64,000 bases of DNA, taken from NCBI GenBank assembly GCA_900317685.1, contig ONHQ01000013.1, positions 1 through 64,000 on the forward strand. The letters run 5' to 3'. The translations under genes and the position numbers were made by a program. Below, in pieces: positions 26,500 to 35,092 of this stretch. The notes beneath the pieces were generated by a model. It was not told the DNA's origin. It ran no database searches and saw only the letters and a list, made by a program, of their open reading frames with translations. Every line of letters starts with the position of its first letter. Position 1 is the stretch's first letter. Origin of the DNA: an uncultured Prevotella sp. GTDB taxonomy: Bacteria; Bacteroidota; Bacteroidia; Bacteroidales; Bacteroidaceae.

Positions 26500-27858
26500 T
26501 TAGTGCAGGAGGTATTCCACTATCAGTGTACTGTTGTAAGCTAAGAGATAGACCGTGAGCACCATGGTCGTGTTCTTAACTGTTTGTAACCATTTGCCTT
26601 TGAGATCAGAGTAGAGACAGGCGATCGCCACGGGAATGAAAAACATCCAGTGAGCGCCGTTGATGTACACTTCGTTACAGCCAAAGCCCAGGACGATGTG
26701 TATCAGCAGGTCCACGGCCCACCACGACAACAACATTTGTATGATGCGTCGCTTGCGTCCCACAATGATGCCGGCAAAGAATAGAATGGCGACCAGCGCG
26801 TTGATCACGTAGTTGATCCATGAGCGATAATGCACGACGGCGGGGCGTCCGAGATAGATGTCGCCGAGGAGATAGTCGCGGTGCAACTGTATGGACTCAC
26901 CGAAGAGTCCCTCTGTGAAGCCATAAGTGCGGTGGGCCGACACACTGATGTATTTCAGGAAAGGCTTGTTGCTGAGCTGTTCACCTGTTATCTTCTTGTT
27001 TAGAATCTTGTTGATGGAATCTTTTTTCGCCAGAGTAGGGTCTTTTGCTCTTGTCTTTGCTACGATGATGGCCGACTTCTGCGCGCGCGGAACTGCCAGC
27101 TCGTAGTATTGTGCGGTGGCCCCGGCCACGAGCAGCAGCGTAGGCAAGCAGAAAGCGAGTAAGATATTCTTCCATTGAAATGTCTTCTTCCCGTCGACGA
27201 AGAGTCCGCCGAGCAGCGTCTTCACGCCGTTGGTGAGCGTCACTCCAGTGGTGAGCAAATAGAGAATAGCACCTTTCCACCAGGCGACGGGCTTGTTGTC
27301 ACGCAGACATTTACCGAAGACATAGAGCGTGAGCGTGAGCAGAAACGCCGACACGATGAAGTGGTCGGGCGACATGGCTGCCGTGAGTACCGAGGCAAAG
27401 GAGAAGAACAGAGCCGTGAGCCATAGGCTGTCCTTTACCCCTAAGCCCATCACCTCCTTGAGTGTGCGGTAGGTAAACAGGGCCGTGTAGGTGGAGAGCA
27501 CCGTGATCAGCACACCTATAATAATAGGAGCAGCGTTGAAATCGAAGGTCACCATGATCCAGTGGTTGAGCTGGTATAGTGGCCAAAAGAAAAACGTGTA
27601 GATAGGATGACGGTTGATCTCGTAGTAAGCAGTGTACTGCGTCAGCATCATGTAGGCGTAGGGATCGTAGCCAGAGAAGTGCAGCTGGTTGTTGAACAGC
27701 CACCAGGCTCCTACACGACCGTGGCGGGCCATGGTGAACCGGTCCCAATGAGCATAGACGAGCAGAGCGTTGAGTGCACCGAAGACGAGGACAGAGACCA
27801 AGGCAAGCCATCGCTCGGGTTGATTGCGCAGGGCAAAGATATTAAAGGGATTCTTCAT
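26500..27858 (-). CDS. DUF6080 membrane protein, possible GT-C glycosyltransferase (copy 1)
   Basis: The 452-residue integral membrane protein has about ten hydrophobic segments. After the first segment comes an extracytoplasmic loop with HFSGYDPYAY and YYEINRHPIY. A later loop has LFGESIQLHRDYLL and RPAVVHYRSW. The same motifs recur in the paralogue at 39048 (ISGFDP, IYRHP, LGEPIQLHSDHLL, RPVIVHYR). Topology and the acidic motif in the first loop resemble GT-C enzymes that use polyprenyl-phosphate sugars, but no established activity is known. It stands alone on the minus strand between wzx and the galactofuranosyltransferase. Confidence 0.7.
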   Translation of the reverse strand: MKNPFNIFALRNQPERWLALVSVLVFGALNALLVYAHWDRFTMARHGRVGAWWLFNNQLHFSGYDPYAYMMLTQYTAYYEINRHPIYTFFFWPLYQLNHWIMVTFDFNAAPIIIGVLITVLSTYTALFTYRTLKEVMGLGVKDSLWLTALFFSFASVLTAAMSPDHFIVSAFLLTLTLYVFGKCLRDNKPVAWWKGAILYLLTTGVTLTNGVKTLLGGLFVDGKKTFQWKNILLAFCLPTLLLVAGATAQYYELAVPRAQKSAIIVAKTRAKDPTLAKKDSINKILNKKITGEQLSNKPFLKYISVSAHRTYGFTEGLFGESIQLHRDYLLGDIYLGRPAVVHYRSWINYVINALVAILFFAGIIVGRKRRIIQMLLSWWAVDLLIHIVLGFGCNEVYINGAHWMFFIPVAIACLYSDLKGKWLQTVKNTTMVLTVYLLAYNSTLIVEYLLH

Positions 27859-27865
27859 AAAGGTG

Positions 27866-27873
27866 CAAAATTA
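27866..27873 (-). promoter_or_regulatory. -7 element immediately before DUF6080 copy 1
   Basis: TAATTTTG on the minus strand ends 7 nt before the ATG at 27858, so transcription would start at or next to the start codon (leaderless or nearly so). A TTTG lies 16 nt further upstream, shorter than the usual spacing. Confidence 0.45.
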
Positions 27874-27918
27874 CAAAAACTTTTCGTTCCAAAGGCGACG
27901 TAAGTCGAAATAATGTAG

Positions 27919-27926
27919 TATTTTTG
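27919..27926 (+). promoter_or_regulatory. -7 element before the galactofuranosyltransferase gene
   Basis: TATTTTTG matches TAnnTTTG 41 nt before the ATG at 27968. No clear -33 element. Confidence 0.45.
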
Positions 27927-27967
27927 TACTCATAAACATTATATTCCAGAATTAACCATCACACACG

Positions 27968-28987
27968 ATGAGCAAGATTATCGTCAACTATACGCTTAAT
28001 TTAGGCACCATGGCCAACAAGGTGGCTTTGGGCAAGGCACGCCAAGACAACAATACGACATTCGAGCGCTTGGGCTATCCTGTGGAAGATTTTGTCTGCA
28101 AGAACTATAAGTTGCCGTTGCTTCCTAACCTGCAAGGGCTGTGGCTCCACGTGAAGATGCTGCTCCGGCGGGGCGGGCACAACGATTTTTATTATCAGTA
28201 TCCCACATCAGCTCGCAACGGATTCCCTATCGTAGCGCGTCTGCTTCATCTTTTCCACAACCGCATCATCCTCATTATCCACGATGTCCAGTCGCTGCGC
28301 TATCACCGCGACCCGAGTCAGGACATTGGCATCTTCAACTCGGCTGATCTCATCATCGCCCATACCGAGCCGATGCGTCAGTGGTTGATTGACCACGGTG
28401 TGAAGACGCCCATCGTGTTGCTTCATATCTTCGACTACTATTCCGATGATAATTTCCTGCCTGTAGAGGATGTCGTTGACGGCCACGACGAGATTGTCTT
28501 TGCTGGAAATCTCAGGAAGTCGGAGTTCCTTCCCGCTTTGTGCCGTCACTCTTTTCCTGGTCTGACGTTCAATCTCTATGGCTTGAAGAGCGACATCGAT
28601 CTTTCATCCTATCCACATATTAAGTATTGTGGCGTGTTCCAAGGCGACCACACAGGTACCATCCATGGCGGTTGGGGACTGGTATGGGACGGTGACAGCA
28701 TCACCACGTGCGGTGGCGTGCTGGGCGACTACCTGCGCTATAACCTTCCCCACAAGCTTTCTCTGTATATTGCCGCCGGCTTGCCTGTCATCGTATGGAG
28801 CCAGGCAGCAGTGGCCGACTGGGTGAGGCAGAACCGGCTGGGCCTTGTCGTTGACAGCCTGGAGGAGCTGCCCGAGCGCATTGCAGCCGTCACCGAGGCT
28901 GAGCACCGCGACTACATTGCTCATTGCCGGGAGATGGGCAGTAAGCTTCGCAACGGCGAGATGCTCAAGGCCCGGCTGAGCGACTGA
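27968..28987 (+). CDS. beta-1,6-galactofuranosyltransferase-like glycosyltransferase
   Basis: The 339-residue GT-B type protein resembles the WbbI/galactofuranosyltransferase group: an N-terminal acceptor domain with YYQYPTSARNG and LIIHDVQSLRYHRDP, and a C-terminal donor domain with IVFAGNLRKSEFL, LYG and LVWDGDSITTCGGVLGDYLRYNLPHKLSLYIAAGLPVI (segments, about 225-275). It would transfer Galf from UDP-Galf, which is made by the glf product encoded 4 kb upstream. It is cytoplasmic without membrane segments. Confidence 0.85.
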   Translation: MSKIIVNYTLNLGTMANKVALGKARQDNNTTFERLGYPVEDFVCKNYKLPLLPNLQGLWLHVKMLLRRGGHNDFYYQYPTSARNGFPIVARLLHLFHNRIILIIHDVQSLRYHRDPSQDIGIFNSADLIIAHTEPMRQWLIDHGVKTPIVLLHIFDYYSDDNFLPVEDVVDGHDEIVFAGNLRKSEFLPALCRHSFPGLTFNLYGLKSDIDLSSYPHIKYCGVFQGDHTGTIHGGWGLVWDGDSITTCGGVLGDYLRYNLPHKLSLYIAAGLPVIVWSQAAVADWVRQNRLGLVVDSLEELPERIAAVTEAEHRDYIAHCREMGSKLRNGEMLKARLSD

Positions 28988-29017
28988 CCGACTGACCGAC
29001 TGACCGTCGCTGGCGGT

Positions 29018-29938
29018 TTACTCTTTCGTCCCCGGCTCTTTTCTTGCGTCGTCGATGAGCGTCATGAGCAGGTCGCTCTCACCGGTGATGACCTTTCGGC
29101 AAAACATCTTTCCCGACTTGGTGATGCGGTCGAAGTCAAACTCATCGAGGATTTTGATGTTGGTGCTGTAGTCGATGAAGGTCAGAGGCGTCAGTGCTGT
29201 CAGGCTCTTGTAGCGTCCCTGTGCAAGCATACAGCGGTCGGCATATTGCGGCGAGTTGAAGGCTACGGTCTGCACGAAGGTTTCTGCCGGGCAGAAACTC
29301 GTCTTGAAGTATCCCACTAAATGCTCATTGTTGTCCCACTGATTGAGCACGTCGAGAGCCAGGTCGGGTGTGATGGCCCACCAGGCGGCTCCTTTGTAGA
29401 GCGTGTATTCCTTGTCGGGGCAGTGGATGGTCAGTGTTTTGCGCACACCGATTCTTGTTACGACCTCCCGCAGTCCGTTGCGTGCTTTGCTGAGCAGCGT
29501 GCCGTTGGCCCATGGCTTGTCGGCGAAGAAGCGCAGTTTGGCGTATTGTTGCGATACCTTTCCTTGGTGGAGCAAGGAGATGCCTTGCAGGAAGATCTTG
29601 CCTTGGGCGTTGTCGAAGAACTCCATCATCCTGCTGTTGCTCCATACGGGATAATCCATGCCGCTGAGCGTGATGAGATAGTCGAAGGAGCCGGCGGCGA
29701 GTGCAGCGCGTATCAGTTCCATTTGATACTCCACTTCGTTGATGCTTCCCCAGCAGACGTTGACGCGGTGCTCGATGAAGTGGGCGTTGGGCTGATCAAT
29801 GGCTTCGGTAAACAGCCTTATGTCGCTTTTGGCGTCGATGTGAATAAAGAACTCTGAGCTTTCCGGCAGGCTGTCGATAAGCCGCTTCAAGTGGATTGGA
29901 TCTTTATGTGCAGAGATAAGAAATGCGAGTTTTGCCAT
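29018..29938 (-). CDS. GT14-family (core-2/I-branching type) glycosyltransferase
   Basis: The 306-residue protein starts AKLAFLISAHKDPIHLKRLIDSL and contains FFIHIDAKSDI, WGSINEVEYQMELIRAAL and FDYLITLSGMDYPVWSN, the typical pattern of GT14 beta-1,6-N-acetylglucosaminyltransferase-like proteins. It lacks the N-terminal membrane anchor of animal members. Donor and acceptor are unknown. It converges with the galactofuranosyltransferase gene. Confidence 0.88.
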   Translation of the reverse strand: MAKLAFLISAHKDPIHLKRLIDSLPESSEFFIHIDAKSDIRLFTEAIDQPNAHFIEHRVNVCWGSINEVEYQMELIRAALAAGSFDYLITLSGMDYPVWSNSRMMEFFDNAQGKIFLQGISLLHQGKVSQQYAKLRFFADKPWANGTLLSKARNGLREVVTRIGVRKTLTIHCPDKEYTLYKGAAWWAITPDLALDVLNQWDNNEHLVGYFKTSFCPAETFVQTVAFNSPQYADRCMLAQGRYKSLTALTPLTFIDYSTNIKILDEFDFDRITKSGKMFCRKVITGESDLLMTLIDDARKEPGTKE

Positions 29939-29956
29939 ATTGTGATAATCGTATGT

Positions 29957-31531
29957 TTATTGATTGTTATTAGTTTCTGTCTTCCATTCCTTGATCGTCC
30001 TCTCCTTTGTGGAGAAGTTGATGCCCACCTTTACCACCTTTCTTCCGTCAGTTTCGTAGGGGATCGCGTAGCCTTTGTCTTCGATTTGCCGGAGTGCCTC
30101 GTCGACGCTGCCGTCGATTTTCAGTTCCATCACATAGATGGCCGTGTCGGTCTTGAGCAGTATGTCCATACGTCCCTTTGCCGTGCGCACTTGAGTAAAG
30201 ACGTAACGGTTGAGGAAGGAAAACATCACGTAGAGCATGGCAGTGAAGTGTCCTTCGCTGGTGGGCGCATCTTTCAGCGTGTCGCTCTGATAGGGAATAG
30301 AGGCAAAGAAAGCACGTGCCGCTGTTAGCGCTTTGTCGACATCTCCGTCAAGAAGTCCTTCGCTGATGTCCCAGCAGGCGTTACCGGCCTGCACGGAATC
30401 CGGTGATACAAAGTAGGGAAGCAGACAACGCATCATGCCCACCTTGACTTCTTCGTTGGGAAATCCTAAGGTATAGCGTTGTGAGCGTGGATCGTAGTCT
30501 TTGATCGTAATGTATCCACTCTGATAGAACAGGGGCAAGATGGAGTGCATGTCCTCTGTGGGCGCGTCGAAATCCTCGGCTTCGGCTTTGCTGTCGTCAA
30601 TGGTAGTGATGTCGGTATGGAACTTCCGAATCATGTTGACCAGGAAAGAAGGCGTGCCGGTAGCGAACCAGTAGTTGCCAATCTGCTCGGTGTCCATAGC
30701 ATAGAGCAGGCTGAAGGGATTGTAGACGCCGGGCGACTTGGCGGCAAAGTGGTAACCGTCGTATTGCCGTTTCAGCTTTTGCAGTACATCGTCCTTCGAT
30801 GTGTTCAAGTTTTGAGCCAGTCCGCTGATGCCCTCTTGGAAGTTGTCCTCCAGTTCTTGTTGCGTGATGCCGCATAGTGCTGCGTATTTGGGCAGCATAG
30901 AGATATTGTAGAGGTTGTTGAGTTGGGAGAAAATGCTCAGCTGAGAGAACTTGCTGATGCCCGTGATGAACACAAAGCGGAGGTAAGGGTCGAGGTCTTT
31001 CAGCGGAGAATAGAACGATTGCAACTCGGTGCGGATGGCCTCCAGCCGCTCCTTGTCGTGCAGCACGGTGAGCAGAGGAGCGTCGTATTCGTCGATGAGG
31101 ATGACGACCTTTTCGCGAGTCTTGGCATAAAGGTTCTTTACGAGGTTGCCCATCCTCGTCGTAATGTCGCCGTTATTGGCAGTAAGTCCATTATCTTTTT
31201 CTGCCCATTTCAATTGTGTGGCGATGACGTTGTCCAGATCCTCCACCGTCCCCCGTTTGGCCGTGGAAAGGCTGAAGTGCAAGACGGGATATTGCTTCCA
31301 TTCCTTTTCCAACTGCTCGATGGCCAGTCCTTTGAACAGCTCTTTCTGCCCACTAAAGTAAGCGTGGAATGTGCTTGTGAGCAGGGATTTTCCAAAGCGG
31401 CGCGGCCGAGAGAGGAAGACAAACTTCTTGGTGTTGGCCAGCTCGTACACGTATTGCGTCTTGTCAACATACACGTATTGTTCTTCTCTGATGTTAGAGA
31501 AGGTCTGAATGCCTATGGGATATTTTATCAT
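29957..31531 (-). CDS. AAA-ATPase-like / PD-(D/E)XK protein (copy 1)
   Basis: The 524-residue protein has an N-terminal AAA-like ATPase (Walker A region SRPRRFGKSLL at residues 41-51; Walker B KVVILIDEYDAPLL near 145-157) and a C-terminal PD-(D/E)XK nuclease-like domain (GRMDILL ... YVMELKIDGS, about 455-485). This is the AAA-ATPase_like plus PDDEXK_9 architecture, often in many copies in Bacteroidales and without a proven function. It has its own promoter and no operon partner; a paralogue lies at 37393. Confidence 0.85.
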   Translation of the reverse strand: MIKYPIGIQTFSNIREEQYVYVDKTQYVYELANTKKFVFLSRPRRFGKSLLTSTFHAYFSGQKELFKGLAIEQLEKEWKQYPVLHFSLSTAKRGTVEDLDNVIATQLKWAEKDNGLTANNGDITTRMGNLVKNLYAKTREKVVILIDEYDAPLLTVLHDKERLEAIRTELQSFYSPLKDLDPYLRFVFITGISKFSQLSIFSQLNNLYNISMLPKYAALCGITQQELEDNFQEGISGLAQNLNTSKDDVLQKLKRQYDGYHFAAKSPGVYNPFSLLYAMDTEQIGNYWFATGTPSFLVNMIRKFHTDITTIDDSKAEAEDFDAPTEDMHSILPLFYQSGYITIKDYDPRSQRYTLGFPNEEVKVGMMRCLLPYFVSPDSVQAGNACWDISEGLLDGDVDKALTAARAFFASIPYQSDTLKDAPTSEGHFTAMLYVMFSFLNRYVFTQVRTAKGRMDILLKTDTAIYVMELKIDGSVDEALRQIEDKGYAIPYETDGRKVVKVGINFSTKERTIKEWKTETNNNQ

Positions 31532-31556
31532 GGTATGGTGGAATGGTAACTACCTG

Positions 31557-31587
31557 CAAATATAAGACAATTCTTTGATATAAGCAA
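31557..31587 (-). promoter_or_regulatory. promoter of AAA/PD-(D/E)XK copy 1
   Basis: On the minus strand TTG, a 20-nt spacer and TATATTTG form a full Bacteroidetes promoter, with the -7 element 25 nt before the start codon. Confidence 0.65.
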
Positions 31588-31625
31588 GCAAAATCGGCAA
31601 GGTTTTCCGCTTTGTGCGGAGATGT

Positions 31626-32633
31626 CTATCGTCGTCCGATGGCCTTATGCAATCGGTTGGTAATCGCTTTGCCGATGACGCGGAAGTTGCCATAGCGCAG
31701 GTTGAGGAATAACTCCTCTAACGAGCGTCCTAATTTTATCCAGGGGTGTCCCCAGGCACTGCGCCGGTAGAACCGCTCTTTATAGGCCACGTTGTCGATG
31801 ACATATCGCGGATGTCTCAGCGGAAACTGGAGCTCAAAGCGTTTCATCGTAAAGATCTTGCGCAGTCCGCGTGGTGTTGTCTTCTCGCTGGCGGTGTAGT
31901 GCGTGGAGTCGGCGGTGAGCCCGATGTTGTTGATGAGGTTGCGCTTCGGCATGATGGCAAGTCCGTTGTTGAGCATCATGCTTGCCCAGAAAATAGTCTC
32001 ATAGTAGGGGATTCCCGAGGCTTTGTGCTTGCGGGTTAAGTCCATCATGGACTTTCTGTATTTGCGCTGTCTGATGATGTCGTTCATCAGCTTCACGGCA
32101 TTTGGGTCGTCAAGAAACGAGTATGTGCCGTCCCATGTGTCGATGACCCTGCGCCAGGAAGCCCAGCCCCAGATAGAGAACGTGGAGGTGAAGAAATAGT
32201 CATCGGGCACGTCGGCCGACACCTCGTCCTCGTTAAACCCCGAGATAAGCCAGACGCGGTTGTCATGCTCGTAGCGGTCGAGCATCTCTTTGCAGAAAGG
32301 GAAGAACGACTGCGAGGGCACGTCGTCGTCCTCAAGCACAATGCACTTGTCCACCATAGAGAACGCCCATCGCTGCGAAAGGTATTCCGAAGGGTCGCAG
32401 CCTTGGTTTTTCTCGCAGTAGTGGCGCTGCACGTCACATTCCCAGTCGATGTTTTCTGCAATCTTGCGGCAGGCCATGATGCCCGGCATGTCGCGCTCGC
32501 CTCGTGGTCCGTCTTGGTAGAGAAAGAGATGACTGGGGCGTGCCTGGCGCACCTGCTCAAACACTTGTTGGAATTTATCGGGGCGGTTGAAGAAGAGCAT
32601 CAGCACCGCCACATCGGTTTTATAAGCTTGCAT
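31626..32633 (-). CDS. glycosyltransferase of GT-A type (family 2/GNT-I-like)
   Basis: The 335-residue protein begins with a GT-A nucleotide-sugar domain (VAVLMLFFNRPDKFQQVFEQVRQARPSHLFLYQDGPRGE in segments; DDDVPSQSFF contains the metal-binding DxD-like acidic run near residue 101). The fold resembles the hemolytic-protein/GNT-I-like glycosyltransferases in Bacteroidetes capsule loci. Donor unknown. It is cotranscribed with the upstream acetyltransferase gene (32-nt gap). Confidence 0.78.
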   Translation of the reverse strand: MQAYKTDVAVLMLFFNRPDKFQQVFEQVRQARPSHLFLYQDGPRGERDMPGIMACRKIAENIDWECDVQRHYCEKNQGCDPSEYLSQRWAFSMVDKCIVLEDDDVPSQSFFPFCKEMLDRYEHDNRVWLISGFNEDEVSADVPDDYFFTSTFSIWGWASWRRVIDTWDGTYSFLDDPNAVKLMNDIIRQRKYRKSMMDLTRKHKASGIPYYETIFWASMMLNNGLAIMPKRNLINNIGLTADSTHYTASEKTTPRGLRKIFTMKRFELQFPLRHPRYVIDNVAYKERFYRRSAWGHPWIKLGRSLEELFLNLRYGNFRVIGKAITNRLHKAIGRR

Positions 32634-32665
32634 AGAGGATGATGGTTGTATTGTGGTCAGTCAGG

Positions 32666-33268
32666 TTATCTGTTGTTTTCGCCGTCCAACCGCCGGATGA
32701 TCTTGTAGGGATTCCCGGCGATGACGACATTGCTGGGCACATCTTTGACGATGACGGTGTTTACGCCGATGGTCACATTGTCGCCGATGGTCACGTCGCC
32801 AATGATTTTCGTACCGGCCGCGATGAACACGTTGTTGCCGATGGTGGCGCTTTTTCCTTCCTCCGGTGTCTTGTGCCCGATGAGCACGCCCGGGTAGAGT
32901 GTGCAGTTCTCGCCGATATGCGTTTTCGGGTTAATGACAATGGATCCCCAGTGCCATATCGTCAAGCCCTTGCCACAGGTGTTGGGTGGGATCTGAAAGC
33001 CGGTTTTATAGCTCAGCCGCCGCAATCGCCAAGCCCAATAGACATGGCCGATGAGGTACCAGCCACGTTGTGGCGCATTCTTGTAGTATTCCAGATGACG
33101 GAGCGCCACGATGTATTGCCAGATGCAGTGCTGGTCTGACATGGGGTTGGTGGCGATGCGCTCTTTCCATCGGCTGAGCAGATGCAGCTGTTTCTGATAG
33201 TTTTTTGAGTCAGCTCTGAGAAACTCTTTGAGCATAGCTCGGGAATTTATCTTGTCGGTTGCGGCCAT
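32666..33268 (-). CDS. left-handed beta-helix acetyltransferase, serine acetyltransferase-like
   Basis: The 200-residue protein ends in hexapeptide repeats (residues 105-190: IVINPKTHIGENCTLYPGVLIGHKT, IGNNVFIAAGTKIIGDVTIGDNVTIGVNTVIVKDVPSNVVIAGNPYKII, in segments) typical of CysE-type O-acetyltransferases. In this capsule context the acceptor is more likely a glycan sugar than serine (inference). Its promoter lies at 33304-33311. Confidence 0.82.
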   Translation of the reverse strand: MAATDKINSRAMLKEFLRADSKNYQKQLHLLSRWKERIATNPMSDQHCIWQYIVALRHLEYYKNAPQRGWYLIGHVYWAWRLRRLSYKTGFQIPPNTCGKGLTIWHWGSIVINPKTHIGENCTLYPGVLIGHKTPEEGKSATIGNNVFIAAGTKIIGDVTIGDNVTIGVNTVIVKDVPSNVVIAGNPYKIIRRLDGENNR

Positions 33269-33303
33269 GTTTCTTCTTTTCGCTTGTAGTAATGTATGTA
33301 TTG

Positions 33304-33311
33304 CAAAGATA
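33304..33311 (-). promoter_or_regulatory. -7 element of the acetyltransferase-glycosyltransferase operon
   Basis: TATCTTTG on the minus strand, 36 nt before the start at 33268. The -33 region is A/T-rich without a clear TTG. Confidence 0.5.
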
Positions 33312-33936
33312 CATTTTCTTTTTTAATATCCTTTGTTTTTCCCTCAATTATTTATTTCGTCACAGTGGATATTTTCCGTGGGTTGGATATGAGTCTTCTT
33401 CTTTGGTTACAGATCCGTAGTTGGTTAGAGGGGACGTGGCCCGAGGAAAATTGCTTTTAAACCCAAACCAGGAAAACCTCTTTGTGTCAGCGCCAAGGGC
33501 TTAGGCCCTTTGCCATTTGCGGTTTGAGGGTAGATTCTCTTATGTTGAATCGTAGCACTGCCACAAAAGAATAAACCTTGAAAACAGGCTGGCGCAATCC
33601 CATTGTCGTTGATGACAAGCTGTTTTTTGATGGCATCAAAGCCCTGTTCTCACGGGGTCGAAGTACTGTTCTCTCGGGGTCGAAGTTGTGTTCTTGTGAG
33701 GTTGAAGCAAGGTTCCCAATATTGTAATCTTATAGAAAAAGATCGTTCGCTAAGTAGAGAAGGATCTTTTTCTACGCAGCGAACGATTGTTTGTCAGGCA
33801 GCAAAATCTCTTTCCACGCATTGCCCAGCTTGCCGGCATCAACTGCTTTCAGAGCTTGATGGTACTGCTTCCTGTCTGATAGTTTTGGGACTCGTATGTT
33901 GCCATGTTGCTGACCTGTGCGATTTGAAGCCTTATA
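33312..33936. other. noncoding spacer with short repeats and a palindrome
   Basis: No gene is supported. It contains three imperfect copies of a TGTTCTC.CGGGGTCGAAG-like unit (33640-33700) and the hairpin at 33742-33787. A minus-strand frame (about 33772-33933) with protein-like residues ending GKLGNAWKEILLPDKQSFAA may be a decayed gene tail; it has no start or promoter. Confidence 0.45.
33742..33787. repeat. long palindrome
   Basis: ATCGTTCGCT pairs perfectly with AGCGAACGAT; inside, GTAGA pairs with TCTAC and GATCTTT-like pieces extend the stem. It has no following T-run on the plus strand and lies in an otherwise empty spacer. Confidence 0.6.
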
Positions 33937-34252
33937 CATTTCATTCCATTTTATTTGGTCTTTCCCCTCGTTTGCAGTACCTTTAAATAAGGTACGCTGC
34001 ACTCGGGAAAGCCAAATAAAATTTCATTTCATTCCATTTTATTTGGTCTTTCCCCTCGTTTGCAGTACCTTTGAATAAGGTACGCTGCACTCGGGAGAGG
34101 CCAAATAAAATTCCATTTCATTCCATTTTATTTGGCCTTTCCCCTCGTTTGCAGTACCTTTGAATAAGGTACGCTGCACTCGGGAAAGCCAAATAAAATT
34201 CCATTTCATTCCATTTTATTTGGTCTTTCCCCTCGTTTGCAGTACCTTTGTA
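33937..34252 (+). repeat. tandem array of promoter-plus-hairpin units (three full, one partial)
   Basis: Units start at 33937, 34025, 34114 and 34202, with lengths 88, 89 and 88 nt and a truncated fourth. Each begins CATTTCATTCC. A left arm starts ATTTTATTTGG and holds TTTG, 20 nt, then TACCTTTG (TACCTTTA in unit 1). A 9-nt loop follows, then a right arm GGTACGCTGCACTCGGGAAA that folds back on the left arm with a few mismatches. The fourth unit lacks the right arm and instead runs into the licD start, so only it can fire unobstructed into licD. Confidence 0.85.
34219..34250 (+). promoter_or_regulatory. licD promoter, terminal unit of the tandem array
   Basis: TTTG (34219-34222), exactly 20 nt, and TACCTTTG (34243-34250) form a textbook Bacteroidetes promoter, 17 nt before the licD ATG at 34268. 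Confidence 0.8.
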
Positions 34253-34267
34253 ATCAAAAAGAAAGAT

Positions 34268-35092
34268 ATGGACTACAAAGAGCAACTCTATAAGTATAAC
34301 CAACCCAATCTGCGGGCTTGCCAGTTGAAGCAGCTGGAGATACTCAAAGACATCGATAAGGCTTGCAAGAAGATGGGCATTAGCTATTGGCTCGACGGCG
34401 GCACGCTGTTGGGTGCTGTGCGCCACGGTGGCTTCATCCCATGGGACGACGACATCGACATCGCCATGGATGTGAAGGATCTGCACCGCTTTGTCAAGGA
34501 GGGACAGGCCTATCTGCCTCAGAACCTGATGATACAGTCGAGGGAGACTAATCCGCAGGTGAGGGCACAAAACGTGAAGGTGCGTGATCTCAACTCACTC
34601 TATATCGAGAAGGTCGACAACTTCGTCGACGACTACGAGAAAGGCATCTATGTCGACATCTTTCCCTTTGACCGCCATCCCAATGCACCGAAAGCATGGA
34701 TCAAACGGTTGAGTATCGGCATCACGAAGAGCTCGGCTATCCTCAACCACTCACATCGCTACTCGCTGCGCGCCGTGGCGGAGTTTTTCTGGTTCGGCGG
34801 CAAGAAGTTGCTCTATACTGCTCTGTGGCGTGTGCTCATGCTCTGCTGCAAGTCAACGCGCTACGCCGACATCCCGTCGATGAATGGCTATGGCATCACC
34901 CACGACCGTTCTACTGTGCTGCCCTTGGGCAAGATACGCTTCGAGGACACTGATTTTCCGGCCCCACACGACCCCGATCAGTACCTAAAAAACATCTACA
35001 AGGACTATATGACCATCCCGCCCGTGGAGAAACGCCACTTCCATGCGATTCTCATCATCCCTGACTTGAAGGTTCGTGAGACCGGGAAGTGA
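34268..35092 (+). CDS. LicD-family phosphotransferase
   Basis: The 274-residue protein has the LicD hallmark YWLDGGTLLGAVRHGGFIPWDDDIDIAM (segments, residues 40-67), in which the DDDID acidic cluster binds metal. LicD proteins transfer phospho-alditols or phosphocholine from CDP-activated donors to glycans. The start at 34268 (MDYKEQ) was chosen because the promoter ends at 34250; the in-frame upstream extension lies in the repeat array. A cytidylyltransferase gene and an SDR gene on the opposite strand at 35569-37304 could supply the CDP-linked donor (inference). Confidence 0.9.
   Translation: MDYKEQLYKYNQPNLRACQLKQLEILKDIDKACKKMGISYWLDGGTLLGAVRHGGFIPWDDDIDIAMDVKDLHRFVKEGQAYLPQNLMIQSRETNPQVRAQNVKVRDLNSLYIEKVDNFVDDYEKGIYVDIFPFDRHPNAPKAWIKRLSIGITKSSAILNHSHRYSLRAVAEFFWFGGKKLLYTALWRVLMLCCKSTRYADIPSMNGYGITHDRSTVLPLGKIRFEDTDFPAPHDPDQYLKNIYKDYMTIPPVEKRHFHAILIIPDLKVRETGK

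Noticed and set aside
33772-34002. Minus-strand frame ending GKLGNAWKEILLPDKQSFAA
   Set aside because: Protein-like in part, but its start lies in the tandem repeat and its end in a palindrome; no promoter. Possibly a gene remnant, not a gene.
33937-34252. Tandem 88-nt units considered as a CRISPR array
   Set aside because: The units are contiguous and near-identical with no variable spacers and no cas gene nearby; each is a promoter-hairpin module.
34160-34267. 36-codon extension of licD
   Set aside because: It runs through the repeat array, and the promoter ends at 34250; MDYKEQ at 34268 is the start.
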